Shown here: positions 37,251 through 46,900 of the stretch, in pieces
Layout of the letters: each line of letters opens with the position of its first letter
Numbering within the stretch: the first letter of the stretch is position 1
From: Ferirhizobium litorale
GTDB lineage: Bacteria > Pseudomonadota > Alphaproteobacteria > Rhizobiales > Rhizobiaceae
Length of the DNA: 64,000 nt
Direction of reading: 5' to 3'
Assembly (NCBI GenBank): GCA_030028905.1
Contig: JALDYZ010000007.1
Coordinates: 124,001-188,000, forward strand
Program-made: the position numbers and the translations under genes
The notes under the pieces: generated by a model
What the model was told of the DNA's origin: nothing
Seen by the model: only the letters and a program-made list of their open reading frames with translations
Databases searched by the model: none

Positions 37251-39140
37251 TCATTCCATCGTGTGGATATCGCGGTCCTTGGTTTCCGGCAGGAACAGCA
37301 TCCCGATGACCAGGGTAATTGCCGCAAAGACGATCGGATACCAGAGACCGTAGTAGATGTCGCCCTTCGCCGCGCTCATCGCGAATGCGGTTGCTGGAAG
37401 CAGCCCGCCGAACCAGCCATTGCCGATGTGATAGGGCAGCGACATGCCGGTATAGCGAATGCGGGTCGGGAAGAGCTCGACCAGCAGTGCTGCAATCGGG
37501 CCGTAGACCATCGTCACGTAGATGACCAGGACGGTCAGGACGGCAACGATCATCGTCCAGTTGACGGCGGCCGGATCGGCAACCATCGTGAACGAGCCGC
37601 CATTGGCAATGGTGAAGACAGCCATGTCGTTTACGCCGCTCGCCTCCTCCGCGGTGAGCAGTTTGGCAGCGACCAGGTCCGCCCCGGCCATGGTTGTCTT
37701 CTCGCCGCCGCGGATGGCTGCGGCATCAAGCGCAAGCTCCGGATTGGCGGCGACGAACGCGTCGAGCTTGGCATCCGGTACGTTGGCGGCGGCACGCACC
37801 AGCGGATAGCCGGCAGCATGCAGTGCCATGTTGACCTGCTTTTCGAATGTACCCGTCAGCGCCTTTGCCTGGTCGCCGGCGGCGATGGCATCGAAGCTGC
37901 TGATCGTCGCGTCGCCGATCTTGACGGTTGCCGGCGTGCCGGCAGGAGCTGTCGTGACGACATCATAGGGTACCGAGTTCCGGGTGAGGAACGAGGTGGC
38001 GATGTCGCACGAAGTGGTAAACTTGGCCGTTCCGGTCGGGTTGAACTGGAACTTGCAGTCGCCCGGGGCTGCGGTGACCGTTGCGCGAACGGTTGCCTGA
38101 GCCTGAGCCAGTGCCGGGTTACCGGCCCAGGTCAGTGCCTTGAACAGCGGGAAGTAGGTCAGGATCGCCAGCAGCAGCCCGGCCATGATGATCGGCTTGC
38201 GGCCGACCTTGTCGGACAGCCAGCCGAAGAAGACGAAGAAGCCGGTGCCGAGAAGCAGCGAGATGGCGACCATGATGTTGGCCGACTGCCCGTCCACCTT
38301 GAGGACGCCAGTGAGGAAGAACAGCGCGTAGAACTGGCCGGAATACCAGACGACGGCCTGGCCGACGACGGCGCCGAACAGCGCAAGCAGCGCGATCTTT
38401 GCGTTCTTCCACTGCCCGAAAGCTTCGGAAAGCGGTGCCTTCGAGGTCTTGCCCTCTTCCTTCATCTTCTTGAAGGCCGGGGATTCGTTCATCTTCAGGC
38501 GGATCCAGACGGAAATTCCGAGCAATACGACCGAAACCAGGAATGGAATGCGCCAGCCCCAGGCGGCAAAGGCTTCGCGGCCGAGCATGAACTGGACACC
38601 GAGGATGACGACCAGCGACAGGAACAGGCCGAGAGTTGCCGTCGTTTGAATCCACGAGGTGTAGTAGCCACGACGGCCGTTCGGCGCGTGTTCGGCCACA
38701 TAGGTGGCAGCACCACCGTATTCGCCGCCCAGTGCCAGTCCCTGCAGCATACGCAGTACGAGAAGCAGGATCGGCGCTGCGATGCCGATCGAAGCCGCGC
38801 TCGGCAGGAGACCGACGAGGAAGGTCGAGAGACCCATGATCAGGATGGTAACGAGGAAGGTGTACTTGCGGCCGACGAGGTCACCCAGTCGACCAAACAC
38901 GAGCGCGCCGAAGGGGCGCACCAGAAAGCCCGCCGCGAAGGCAAGCAGCGCGAAAATATTGCGCGTGGTTTCGGGATACTGGCTGAAAAACGTCGCGCCG
39001 ATATAAACTGCAAGTGAGCCGTAAAGATAGAAATCATACCATTCGAAAACGGTGCCAAGCGAGGATGCGAAGATAACCTTCTTCTCCTCGCCGGTCATGG
39101 GACGGGCTTTGGTGCCGTCCGCCATCGTGGCGTTTGCCAT
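37251..39140 (-). CDS. MFS transporter, metabolite:H+ symporter type, with large loop insertion
   Basis: A 629-residue inner-membrane transporter of the MHS (ShiA/ProP-like) group. The N-terminal half is standard: TVFEWYDFYLYG, GRLGDLVGRKYTF and GLALGGEYGGAATYVAEHAP. The second half has LSDKVGRKPIIMAG. Between two helices of the C-terminal half sits a hydrophilic stretch of about 185 residues (about 340-525) with two Cys, probably periplasmic and perhaps disulfide-linked; ordinary MHS proteins (about 430-550) lack it. ATG 39140 has GGAGG 7 nt upstream. Substrate unknown; proline, betaine or organic acids are possible. Confidence 0.88.
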   Translation of the reverse strand: MANATMADGTKARPMTGEEKKVIFASSLGTVFEWYDFYLYGSLAVYIGATFFSQYPETTRNIFALLAFAAGFLVRPFGALVFGRLGDLVGRKYTFLVTILIMGLSTFLVGLLPSAASIGIAAPILLLVLRMLQGLALGGEYGGAATYVAEHAPNGRRGYYTSWIQTTATLGLFLSLVVILGVQFMLGREAFAAWGWRIPFLVSVVLLGISVWIRLKMNESPAFKKMKEEGKTSKAPLSEAFGQWKNAKIALLALFGAVVGQAVVWYSGQFYALFFLTGVLKVDGQSANIMVAISLLLGTGFFVFFGWLSDKVGRKPIIMAGLLLAILTYFPLFKALTWAGNPALAQAQATVRATVTAAPGDCKFQFNPTGTAKFTTSCDIATSFLTRNSVPYDVVTTAPAGTPATVKIGDATISSFDAIAAGDQAKALTGTFEKQVNMALHAAGYPLVRAAANVPDAKLDAFVAANPELALDAAAIRGGEKTTMAGADLVAAKLLTAEEASGVNDMAVFTIANGGSFTMVADPAAVNWTMIVAVLTVLVIYVTMVYGPIAALLVELFPTRIRYTGMSLPYHIGNGWFGGLLPATAFAMSAAKGDIYYGLWYPIVFAAITLVIGMLFLPETKDRDIHTME

Positions 39141-39981
39141 TGGTCTGTCCTCCACAGAACTTAAATGTTCAAACGCACCACCAACCCGACACTCCTCCGG
39201 GCCGCCCTCCGGCGAGGTGCGCCTGTAGGTAAAAGAGTGTCAGAAAACAAGAACAAACGAGAGAGAGGCTTTGGGATTATGACTTTAGTCTATTTTTTGA
39301 ATAAAAACCGTCGCATACGGAATAACTGATTTCGTCCAAGCGACACATTTCGGCGAATACATTTAGCCGCTACGACGAATTTCAACCGCCCTTCGGCGAT
39401 AAATACGAATCAGCTTGCAGTTCTTGATTGTTTCACACGACAAAATGCGACGATCCTCGCCCGGAATGCCTGGCTATCGGTGTTGCGGACGAAGACCCGC
39501 CCCCGGGTTCGGCGCGTGTGTTGATCTCCCGAGCAAACGGTATTCGACGACAACGGACGCCTGACTGACGAGGTGATCTACGCAATTTCCTGAAAGGTTT
39601 TTCCCACTTCGTGAAACAATCCCCCAATCAAGGACCGCCCGGCTGCCAATAAGTGCCGGATCCGCCCAGCCCTCGCCTGCACAGCAGTTTCACAATCGCT
39701 TGACTCCCGCGCAAAAACTCGGCATAGCGGCGGCGGAAAAAGGAACCTCCATGCTTCGTTGCGACAACATATTCGCGGAAGGCAATATTCCGGCGCTCAG
39801 CGTCGGACATGGTTTCCGTATTCCGGTTTCTTCCAAAACCAAGGCCAAAACGACGACGAAAATCGTCTGATCGTCTCTGGCCTGCCGCTCTCTCCCCGGC
39901 TCGGTCGGGGACAGGAACCGCGATCGATGTCGCGGCTTTCCCCTCAAAAGATCGAGGAGAGACAGAAAGAGAGCTTTTGAC
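39141..39981. other. 840-bp intergenic region between the transporter gene and asd
   Basis: No gene could be supported on either strand; open frames have no family resemblance. The half nearest the transporter is AT-rich and should carry its promoter. Two half parS-like motifs occur: TGTTTCAC at 39429 and CGTGAAACA at 39610, neither with a second arm. Just before asd there is a CCCCGGC-type hairpin (39893-39912 area). It may contain an unrecognised small RNA. Confidence 0.45.
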
Positions 39982-41016
39982 ATGGGTTTCAAGATTGCAG
40001 TAGCGGGAGCGACCGGAAATGTCGGCCGGGAGATGCTCAACATACTTTCCGAACGCGGATTTCCCGCAGAGGAAGTTGTAGCCCTGGCTTCCGCCCGCTC
40101 GCAGGGTACCGAGGTATCCTTTGGCGACAAGACGCTGAAGGTAAAGAACCTCGAGAACTACGATTTCTCCGATACCGACATTTGCCTGATGTCGGCCGGC
40201 GGCGATGTTTCCAAGAAGTGGTCTCCGAAAATCGGCGCCCAGGGCTGCGTCGTCATCGATAACTCGTCCGCCTGGCGTTACGATTCCGAAGTGCCGCTGA
40301 TCGTTCCGGAAGTAAATCCGGATGCCATTTCCGGCTTCACCAAGAAGAACATCATTGCAAACCCGAACTGCTCGACTGCCCAGCTTGTCGTGGCGCTGAA
40401 GCCCCTTCACGACGCGGCGAAGATCAAGCGCGTCGTCGTTTCCACCTACCAGTCCGTCTCCGGCGCCGGCAAGGACGGCATGGACGAACTCTTCAACCAG
40501 ACCCGCGCCGTGTTCGTGGCCGATCCGATCGAGAACAAGAAGTTCACGAAGCGTATTGCCTTCAATGTCATCCCGCACATCGACGTGTTCATGGAAGACG
40601 GCTACACCAAGGAAGAGTGGAAGGTTCTCGCCGAAACCAAGAAGATGCTCGACCCGAAGATCAAGGTGACCTGCACAGCCGTGCGCGTGCCGGTATTCAT
40701 CGGTCATTCGGAATCGGTCAACATCGAGTTCGAAAGCGAAATGACTGCCGACCAGGCCCGCGACATCCTGCGCGATGCACCGGGTTGCCTTGTCGTCGAC
40801 AAGCACGAAAACGGCGGCTATGTCACCCCGTACGAATGCGCCGGCGAGGACGCCACCTACATCTCGCGCGTCCGCGAGGATGCCACCGTCGAGAACGGCC
40901 TGAACATGTGGGTTGTTTCCGACAACCTGCGCAAGGGTGCAGCCCTCAACGCCGTCCAGATAGCCGAACTGCTCGTCAATCGCGGCTTGATCAAGCCGAA
41001 GAAGCAGGCCGCCTGA
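39982..41016 (+). CDS. asd: Aspartate-semialdehyde dehydrogenase
   Basis: A 344-residue NADPH enzyme making aspartate semialdehyde for lysine/diaminopimelate, methionine and threonine synthesis. It starts MGFKIAVAGATGNVGREML (dinucleotide site), has the active-site NPNCSTAQ (catalytic Cys), YQSVSGAGKDGMDEL and FIGHSESVNIEFE. GAGGAGAGAC lies further upstream, with GAGAG near the ATG. The upstream region is unusually long (840 bp). A terminator follows. Confidence 0.96.
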   Translation: MGFKIAVAGATGNVGREMLNILSERGFPAEEVVALASARSQGTEVSFGDKTLKVKNLENYDFSDTDICLMSAGGDVSKKWSPKIGAQGCVVIDNSSAWRYDSEVPLIVPEVNPDAISGFTKKNIIANPNCSTAQLVVALKPLHDAAKIKRVVVSTYQSVSGAGKDGMDELFNQTRAVFVADPIENKKFTKRIAFNVIPHIDVFMEDGYTKEEWKVLAETKKMLDPKIKVTCTAVRVPVFIGHSESVNIEFESEMTADQARDILRDAPGCLVVDKHENGGYVTPYECAGEDATYISRVREDATVENGLNMWVVSDNLRKGAALNAVQIAELLVNRGLIKPKKQAA

Positions 41017-41039
41017 GCGGTCACTTCAATGTGAATGCA

Positions 41040-41083
41040 AGAGCCCTGCTGTATCCGACATTCGGATCGCGGGGCTTTTTCAG
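41040..41083 (+). terminator. Terminator after asd
   Basis: AGAGCCCTGC pairs with GCGGGGCTTTTT across a loop of about 20 nt. Imperfect stem but a good T-run. Confidence 0.65.
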
Positions 41084-41217
41084 ACCGGATACAAGTATTT
41101 CCGGCCTTTGGGTGGAAAAAATCTGGTCTCGAAAGTCATCAGAACATCATGATGACAGAATCAGCGGCAACTGGCATCTTCGAAACAACAATTGCACGAC
41201 TTATAGCGGGGTTCTTC

Positions 41218-42042
41218 ATGCATATGGCGAAAACGATCCTGGCCGGGACGGCATTGGCGGCGGCGCTGACCGTTGCCCCTCTCTCCGCGGCAGCGGCGGC
41301 CCAGTGTGGAAACAATGCGTCCGGATTTGGCACCTGGGTGCAGCAGTTCAAGATGGAGGCATCCGCCAACGGCGTAAGCCCCGCCGTGCTTGACCGGGCG
41401 TTTGCCAATGTATCCTATAATCGCGGCACGATCCGGGCCGACCGCGGCCAGAAGAGCTTCAAGCTCTCCTTCGACCAGTTCATGCAGAAGCGCGGTGGCC
41501 AGGCGATCATTTCGCGCGGCCGGACCGTGAAGAAGAACAACGCAGCACTCTTCGCCAATATCGAACGCCGCTATGGCGTGCCCGCCGGCCCGCTGATCGC
41601 GATATGGGGCATGGAGACGGGCTTCGGCGGCTTTTTGGGCAAGGAACACACCATCTCGGCGGTGGCAACGCTTGCGTACGACTGCCGCCGTTCCGACTAC
41701 TTCACCGATCAGTTGTATGCTGCACTCCAGCTGGTATCCGCCGGTACGCTGCATCCGAACGCCAAGGGCGCCGCGCACGGCGAGATCGGCCAGACGCAGT
41801 TCCTGCCGCGCAATGTCGTGCGCTACGGTGTCGACGGCGACGGCAACGGCCGCATAGACCTCGTGGGTTCCAGGGCTGATGCTCTCGCCTCGACCGCAAA
41901 CTTCCTGCGCGGTCATGGCTGGCAGCCCGGCGGTGGCTATCAGCCCGGTCAAGTGAACTATGCTGCGATCCAGGGCTGGAACGCGGCAAGCGTCTACCAG
42001 CAGGCAATCGCCTACATCGGCCAGCAGATCGACGGCAGATAG
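41218..42042 (+). CDS. Lytic murein transglycosylase (MltB family)
   Basis: A 274-residue exported enzyme cutting the peptidoglycan glycan strand by 1,6-anhydro bond formation. Signal peptide: MAKTILAGTALAAALTVAPLSAAAAA. The catalytic segment IWGMETGFGGFLG contains the Glu; later GEIGQTQFLPRNVVRYGVDGDGNG is the SLT_2-type signature. There is no lipobox and no C-terminal peptidoglycan-binding domain, so it is a short, soluble version of MltB. ATG 41218 or 41224 are both possible. A very strong terminator follows. Confidence 0.9.
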   Translation: MHMAKTILAGTALAAALTVAPLSAAAAAQCGNNASGFGTWVQQFKMEASANGVSPAVLDRAFANVSYNRGTIRADRGQKSFKLSFDQFMQKRGGQAIISRGRTVKKNNAALFANIERRYGVPAGPLIAIWGMETGFGGFLGKEHTISAVATLAYDCRRSDYFTDQLYAALQLVSAGTLHPNAKGAAHGEIGQTQFLPRNVVRYGVDGDGNGRIDLVGSRADALASTANFLRGHGWQPGGGYQPGQVNYAAIQGWNAASVYQQAIAYIGQQIDGR

Positions 42043-42061
42043 GCCGCGAGAGCCAGATGCA

Positions 42062-42105
42062 AAACGGCCCCCGAAGTCAGCGATGAACTTTCGGGGGCCG
42101 TTCTT
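42062..42105 (+). terminator. Terminator after the transglycosylase gene
   Basis: AACGGCCCCCGAA / TTTCGGGGGCCGTT stem with a 13-nt loop and TTCTTG tail. It lies between two convergent genes and could also serve the carbonic anhydrase gene. Confidence 0.85.
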
Positions 42106-42138
42106 GTATTTGCTATCGTCCGGAACTCTCCATCCACC

Positions 42139-42783
42139 CTACTCGAGTGGCGGTCGGATAAAATCGCGGCTCTTGGCATCCATCACCCAAAGCTCCCCGG
42201 TCGAAATATCGAACCAGGCGCCGTGGAGCTGGAGCTTGCCCTTTTCCTCGAGGATCTTAACGCACGGAAAAGTTCTGAGATTGTCGAGCGAGTTGCGGAT
42301 CGATACGCGCTCGAGAGCCGTCTGGCGCTCCGAAGCTGTAAGCATGTCATTGCTCTGGATCTGCTCGGCAGCAGGCTTTAGAAGCCCCATCCACTTACCA
42401 ATGAAATCGCCGGGCGACAGCGGCTCGGCATCCGGGTCGAGCGCCGCCTTGATACCGCCGCAGCGGCCGTGGCCCATAACCACGATATCCTTGACGCGAA
42501 GCGACTGGACCGCGAATTCGAGCGCCGCCGAAGTCGCATGGTATTGGCCGTCAGGTTCATAGGGCGGCACCATGTTGGCCACATTGCGCATTACGAACAG
42601 CTCGCCGGGCCCGGCATCGAATATCGTTTCGGGAGCGGCACGGGAATCGCAGCAGGCGATAACCAGCGTCTGCGGTTTCTGGCCTGTTTCGGCAAGGACA
42701 CGGTAACGTTCACTTTCGGCGCTATAGCGGCCGCTCATGAAGTTTCGGTATCCGGACATGAGGGATGAAGGAAAACGCTGCAT
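42139..42783 (-). CDS. Beta-carbonic anhydrase
   Basis: A 214-residue beta-class carbonic anhydrase interconverting CO2 and bicarbonate. Zinc ligands lie in ACCDSRAAPE (Cys, Asp-Arg dyad) and GHGRCGGIKAAL (His, Cys). It starts MQRFPSSLMSGYRNFMSGRY, the common rhizobial form. The AGGAG upstream is only two bases from the ATG, so initiation may be weak or the start slightly different. It is cytoplasmic, with no signal peptide. pdxY-like lies upstream on the same strand. Confidence 0.93.
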   Translation of the reverse strand: MQRFPSSLMSGYRNFMSGRYSAESERYRVLAETGQKPQTLVIACCDSRAAPETIFDAGPGELFVMRNVANMVPPYEPDGQYHATSAALEFAVQSLRVKDIVVMGHGRCGGIKAALDPDAEPLSPGDFIGKWMGLLKPAAEQIQSNDMLTASERQTALERVSIRNSLDNLRTFPCVKILEEKGKLQLHGAWFDISTGELWVMDAKSRDFIRPPLE

Positions 42784-42843
42784 GCTCCTGCAATACTCTG
42801 CAGACCCGCAATTATCAACAGTCCTTGCCCGGACGAGAACAGA

Positions 42844-43719
42844 TTAGCGATTGCGCCTCTGCGCCGGGTGCATCAGGCGACGCATCTGGACCATGGCCAT
42901 CGGCGTAGCGAGACTTGAATATTCACTCTCGAGCATGAGTTCGTCGGCGCCGCGCTTGACCGAGCGGGCGAGGATCTCGAAGACGCTTGCGGTTGCAAGC
43001 TGCAGCGCCCTCTCTTCCTCCATTCCGGAAAGCATGCGCGCCAGGAAGACCGACGACAGCAGGTCGCCGAGACCGTTGGGCGCGTTGTCGATCAACCGAT
43101 GCTCGGCGAGCAGCGCATGCCGGTCCGAGAGGTAGAGATTGCCGGTTCCGCCGGCCATCATCGGAACGGCGGAGGTGACGAGCATTCTAGGCGGACCGAG
43201 CGACAGCGCCGCCTCGATGATCGCAGCGTTGCTGTCGAGGCTGGCGCCCGCCATCCATGCCAGCTCGTAACGGTTTGGAGTGGCGAGCGAGGCGAGAGGA
43301 ATGAGCTCGTCGCGGATCGCAATCGCTGTCGCTTCGTGCACATAGAGGCCGCCGAGATCGCCCATCACCGGGTCGCAGGCATAGAATAGGTCGGGCATCT
43401 TTTCCTTGAGCGCAGTGACCAGCCGGGCAACGGAGCGCACCTGCGCGGCATTGCCGAAATAACCGGTCAGGATCGCCTTGACCTCTGCCAGCCAGGGCGC
43501 GCGGATCAGATCGTCGATCGCCCGGTCGAAATCCGCTTCGGGAAACGTCAATCGCGTCGAAGGGCCATGGCCGGGATGCCAGGGCAACACGATTGTCGGC
43601 AGTGCCCAGACAGGAAATCCCAGAGTCTCGAGCGCAAAGGCGGCAGCCCGGTTCCCAACGGTCCCCCGCACCACGTGACTGGAGATCACGATAACCGAAC
43701 CGGTTTGCTGTTCGTGCAT
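42844..43719 (-). CDS. pdxY: Pyridoxal kinase (PdxY-like)
   Basis: A 291-residue ribokinase-fold kinase of the PdxK/PdxY group that salvages pyridoxal to PLP. Motifs: VISSHVVRGTVGNRAAAFALETLG at the start, VWALPTIVLPWHPGHG, ACDPVMGDLGGLYV, and TPNRYELAWMAG. The anion-hole motif, normally GTGD, reads NGLGD, keeping Gly and catalytic Asp but changing Thr to Leu. Activity is therefore probable but not certain. It diverges from the NAD-GDH gene by 273 nt. Confidence 0.85.
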   Translation of the reverse strand: MHEQQTGSVIVISSHVVRGTVGNRAAAFALETLGFPVWALPTIVLPWHPGHGPSTRLTFPEADFDRAIDDLIRAPWLAEVKAILTGYFGNAAQVRSVARLVTALKEKMPDLFYACDPVMGDLGGLYVHEATAIAIRDELIPLASLATPNRYELAWMAGASLDSNAAIIEAALSLGPPRMLVTSAVPMMAGGTGNLYLSDRHALLAEHRLIDNAPNGLGDLLSSVFLARMLSGMEEERALQLATASVFEILARSVKRGADELMLESEYSSLATPMAMVQMRRLMHPAQRRNR

Positions 43720-43992
43720 GACAACTCTCTCTGGTTTGCTGACAATGTCATTCTCCGATCACGACGCCGCTGTCAAATCGTGCGAATTCGACAGGTTTTT
43801 GCGGCCGGATCCGATTTTCGCGCTCTTTTGCCCGGAAATTGTCCGATCTTTCATGATTTTCGGCGAAAACCACCGCCGAATCTTCGTTACAACTGCGTTA
43901 GCAAGGCATTTGGCGGTCCGAACCATATTTGCGGTCGTTTTTGCCGGCGCATTTGCTAAGCTTTGCCAAACCGTCGGTCGGAGGAAAATTTC

Positions 43993-46900
43993 ATGGGTGG
44001 CAGAACCAATCCGAAACGCGAGAAGCAGATCGAGAGTGCGCGTCGGATCGCGCCGATCGCGGGAGACACCCAGCTCGACCCCGGCCTGCTGTTTAGCCGG
44101 GCAAGCAGCGACGATCTTCAGCACTATACTCCGGAAATGCTGGCGCTTTCAGCTGCCCATGCGGCCCGAGAACTCGACGCCTGGGATCGGAAGTCGGCGC
44201 GTGTCACGATCGAAACCATTGCCGGCGTCGAGCCGGATGGCGTGGCGGTCGCGGTGCTCTGCGTTACCGACCGCAACATGCCGTTCCTCTACGATTCGGT
44301 CATGAACGAAGTGACGTCGACCCATCGCGACATCCATCTTGCCGTCCACCCCATTCTGATCGTCCAGCCCGGCGCGGACATCGCTCTCTTCTCGACCGAC
44401 GTTGCCAGCGATCCTGCCGATCGCGTAAGCCACATTCAGCTCCATCTGGCGCCACTGAGTGCAGAACATGCGCGAGATCTCATCATGCGCATCGAAACGG
44501 TGCTGGCCCAGGTCCATCTCGCCGTTTCCGACTGGCAGCCCATGCTCGCCACCCTTGACGAGGCGATCAAGAAGCTCGCAGCCCACGAGTCGCCTCGCCG
44601 CAAAGTGGACCGCAACGAAGCGCTGGCATTCCTGGATTGGCTTCGCAACGACAATTTCACCTTCCTCGGCATGCGCGAATATACCTACTCGGGCAAGGGC
44701 GCCAACGCCAAGGTGGAGCGCGGCAAGGGCAGGGGCCTCGGGATCCTTTCCAATCCGGACGTGCTCGTGCTTCGCCAGGGCAAGGACGCGGTGACAACGA
44801 CGCCCGAGATCCTGGAATTCCTGCAGGGCCCGGACTTCCTGATCGTCACAAAGGCGAATGTAAAATCGGTGGTCCATCGCCGGGCCTACATGGACTATGT
44901 CGGCGTCAAGCGCTTCGACGAGAAGGGGGAGGTCATCGGCGAACTGCGTATCGTCGGCCTTTTCACCTCCACCGCTTACACCCGTTCCGCCGCGCAAATT
45001 CCGCTGCTGCGATCGAAGGTCGAGAAAGTTATCGACCATTTCGGGTTCGATCCGAAAAGCCATTCCGGAAAGATGCTGCAGAACACGCTGGAAACCTATC
45101 CCCGCGACGATCTATTTCAGATCGACACCACCTTGTTGTCCTCGTTCTGCGAACAAATCAATGAGTTGAGTGATCGCCCGCGCATTCGCGTCCTGCCACG
45201 CATCGACCACTTCGATCGTTTCGTTTCCGTGATCGTCTATGTGCCGCGCGAAGAGTACAATTCCCTGGTCCGGGAGAAGATCGGCAATTATCTGAAGACC
45301 GTCTATGACGGCCGGGTCTCCGCCTATTATCCGGCCTATCCAGAAGGCGGTGTTGCCCGGGTCCACTTCATCATCGGACGCTCGGCCGGACGCACGCCGC
45401 GAATCCCCCAGGCAAAACTCGAACAGGCCATCCGCACTATCGCCGCGCGCTGGGACGAGCGGCTCGCCGCGCTTGCCGGCCCGTTCGGCCTCCCGATCAT
45501 GGTCAGCCAGGCATACCAGGAAGCGTTCACGCCCGAGGAAGCCTATGCCGACCTGGCAGATATCGCCGCCTGCATGAAGGGTGAACCGATCCGGATCGCC
45601 TACAGCCACCGCATCGTTGATGACGAGAGGGTCTTGTCGCTGAAGATCTTCCATCGCGACACCCAGCTTGCCTTGTCGCGGCGCGTGCCGTTGCTCGAAA
45701 ACCTCGGTTTCAATGTGCTGAGCGAGCGCACATTCGATATCGAGACGCCGGAGGGGCATGAACCGCCCGGACTGGTGGTTCTGCATCTGATGGAGATCGA
45801 GGCCCGCGACGGTCACGAAATCAATCTCGAGCGTCACGGCGCAATGCTGGAGGAAGCGTTCCTTGCCGCATTCCACGGCACCATCGATGATGACGGCTTC
45901 AATCGGCTGATCGTGTCCGCCGACCTCAATGCGCGTGAGGTCACGGTTCTGCGCGCCTATGCGCGCTATCTCCGGCAGGCCGGTATTGCCTACTCCCAGG
46001 ACTATATCGCCAGCACACTCGACAAGTATCCCGCGATTGCGGCGGCCATCTTCCGCCTTTTCCACGATTCGCTTGATCCCAAGCTGCCCGAAAAGAGCCG
46101 CATGCGCAGGCTTTCCGACCACCACCAGAAGATCGAGACGGCGCTTGCCAAGGTTCCGAGCCTTGACGACGACCGCATCCTGCGACGCTACGTCAACGCC
46201 GTCGATGCGACGTTGCGCACGAACTACTTCCAGAAGAACGCCGATGGCACGCCGAAGGCCATGCTGGCGTTCAAGCTGGATCCCAAACTGCTTGACGGAC
46301 TGCCCGAGCCGCGGCCGTTCCGCGAGATCTTCGTCTACGGCGTCGAGGTCGAAGGCGTTCACCTGCGCTTCGGCAAGGTGGCGCGCGGCGGCCTGCGCTG
46401 GTCGGATCGGGCCCAGGACTACCGCACCGAGGTGCTCGGTCTCGTCAAGGCGCAGCAGGTCAAGAACGCGGTGATCGTACCGGTCGGCGCCAAGGGCGGC
46501 TTCTATCCGAAGCAATTGCCGGTAGGCGGTACGCGCGACGAGGTCTTCAATGCCGGTCGCCAAGCCTATATGACCTATATCCGCACCCTCCTGTCGATCA
46601 CCGACAACATCGTGGGAACCGAGGTCGTGGCGCCAGTGGATACGGTTCGTCACGATGATGATGATCCCTACTTCGTCGTCGCCGCCGACAAGGGCACCGC
46701 CACCTTCTCCGACACCGCCAACAGCCTGGCGCAGGAAGCGGGCTTCTGGCTTGACGACGCCTTCGCCTCCGGCGGCTCCGCCGGCTACGACCACAAGAAG
46801 ATGGGCATCACCGCCCGCGGCGCCTGGGAAGCCGTCAAACGGCACTTCCGCGAGATGGACATCGACATCCAGACAACGCCTTTCACCGTGGCGGGCGTCG

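Noticed and set aside
39429..39618. Half parS motifs TGTTTCAC and CGTGAAACA
   Set aside because: Neither has the second palindromic arm; kept only as a note on the intergenic region.
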